From an uncultured Synergistales bacterium (GTDB taxonomy: Bacteria; Synergistota; Synergistia; Synergistales; Aminobacteriaceae), in assembly GCA_905234205.1 (NCBI GenBank), contig CAJOGG010000097.1:1-5822 (forward strand): DNA of 5,822 nt, read 5' to 3'. The notes beneath the pieces are model-generated. The model saw only the letters and a program-made list of their open reading frames with translations, was not told the DNA's origin and ran no database searches. Shown here in pieces: positions 5,124-5,822 of the stretch (positions within the stretch are counted from its first letter, which is position 1; every line of letters starts with the position of its first letter). Both the position numbers and the translations under genes were made by a program.

Positions 5124-5822
5124 TTACTTTTTGCGCATCGCCATGAATGCTCCGAGTACTGCAAGCGCAAGTGCCGATGAACCCATTGCACAGCCGCCGC
5201 CTGAACTGCCCAAAGGTCTCTCCGTGCCATTCGCAACGACAGGAAGTACAGGTGCAAGGTCTACTGTGTCTGCAGCGATACCTAAAGCATTATCCGCAGT
5301 CTTAACAACAAGGAAAACTTTCGTGTCAGCCGTTATATCTGTGGTATTTGCTAAAATCCTCTCTAACGTTACAGCTGCTCCAGCAGCGTCTACGATTCTG
5401 AACTGTGATGAGTTTGCTTCTGCTCCGTCAGTTCCCTTCGGGAAAAGGTGGAAACCGCCCACATAGCTCGAATTGCTCCTTATGTTCACAAGGTCAAGCG
5501 TAAGCGGGATATACAAAACCTTACCTACAGGAACGTCACTTATCGTAGGGACATATGCCCCAAAGAACGTCGCCGTGTTTTCTTCAGTGGTAAGACTCAA
5601 GCTCGCCAAGCTGCTGGTCTCTTCGGCACTAGGCGCGGTCATTTCGAAACCAGAAAAGTCCGTTATAATGTCAGCAGCATCGACACCATCAAGGAAATTA
5701 CCTAACGCGGTCTTTATAGCCGTGGTTTCAGCATCTGTTGCTGCTTTTGTCGTAACTGTGGTAACAGCCCGAGCAGCTACTTGTTTCGCCGTGTCAATAT
5801 TATAATTAGCCGGAACTTGTTC
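5124..5822 (-). CDS. Secreted protein with Synerg-CTERM sorting signal (5' end outside window)
   Basis: The frame is open from the window edge to TAA, giving 232 visible residues; the ATG at 5642 is internal because coding continues without a stop through the 60 upstream codons. The C-terminus has the three-part layout of a sorting signal: LGSSGGGC (the Cys at visible residue 211), a hydrophobic stretch AMGSSALALAVLGAFMAM, and RKK at the end. This matches the Synerg-CTERM domain of Synergistota, by which exported proteins are thought to be processed and anchored at the cell surface, by analogy with other GlyGly-, PEP- and LPXTG-type systems. The body is rich in Ala, Thr, Val and Ser, with beta-like segments such as KVLYIPLTLDLVNI, and shows no catalytic motif I can name. 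A signal peptide should lie in the missing N-terminal part. An intrinsic terminator follows, so this gene probably ends its transcription unit. Confidence 0.85.
   Translation of the reverse strand, partial: EQVPANYNIDTAKQVAARAVTTVTTKAATDAETTAIKTALGNFLDGVDAADIITDFSGFEMTAPSAEETSSLASLSLTTEENTATFFGAYVPTISDVPVGKVLYIPLTLDLVNIRSNSSYVGGFHLFPKGTDGAEANSSQFRIVDAAGAAVTLERILANTTDITADTKVFLVVKTADNALGIAADTVDLAPVLPVVANGTERPLGSSGGGCAMGSSALALAVLGAFMAMRKK

Noticed and set aside
5124..5642. A complete 172-residue protein starting at the ATG at 5642
   Set aside because: Coding continues in frame without a stop to the window edge, there is no signal peptide after this ATG, and a sorting-signal protein needs one, so the true start lies outside the window.
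5473..5805. Plus-strand open frame of 110 codons at the right end
   Set aside because: It is the antisense shadow of the Synerg-CTERM gene, whose reading frame has a recognisable C-terminal signal and a matching terminator.

Overview
The window looks like a chromosomal segment of a moderately AT-rich member of the Synergistota. The best taxonomic clue is the C-terminus of the rightmost gene: an SSGGGC motif, a short hydrophobic stretch and a basic RKK tail, matching the Synerg-CTERM sorting signal known from that phylum. Dense packing with 4-8 base overlaps is typical of bacterial operons. A two-ring Cdc48/VAT-type AAA+ ATPase fits as well, since such proteins occur in some anaerobic bacteria as well as archaea.

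Every recognisable gene lies on the minus strand, so the biological order runs from right to left. At the right edge (5124-5822) is the C-terminal part of a secreted, surface-sorted protein of unknown function. It is followed by a strong intrinsic terminator (5037-5075). Next comes about 430 bases with no recognisable family (4607-5036). This stretch holds a weak minus-strand promoter, a G-rich leader hairpin, a well-placed ribosome binding site, a 34-codon GTG-start ORF encoding a regular amphipathic helix, and a 17-bp hairpin after it. That hairpin pairs fully only in minus-strand RNA. Together these look like a small independent gene. A perfect extended -10 element on the opposite strand points back across the ORF.

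Farther left is a compact run of four genes: the AAA+ ATPase (2510-4606), an RluA/RluD-family pseudouridine synthase (1623-2513, overlapping the ATPase by ATGA), trpD (530-1546, after a 76-base gap) and trpC (1-537, overlapping trpD by 8 bases and cut by the window edge). TrpD and TrpC catalyse the second and fourth steps from chorismate to tryptophan. The ATPase and pseudouridine synthase have no obvious link to tryptophan and may share only transcription with it.

The most notable points are the uncharacterised small-peptide locus and the ATPase's second ring. That ring keeps its Walker motifs and sensor asparagine but has lost the arginine-finger residues.
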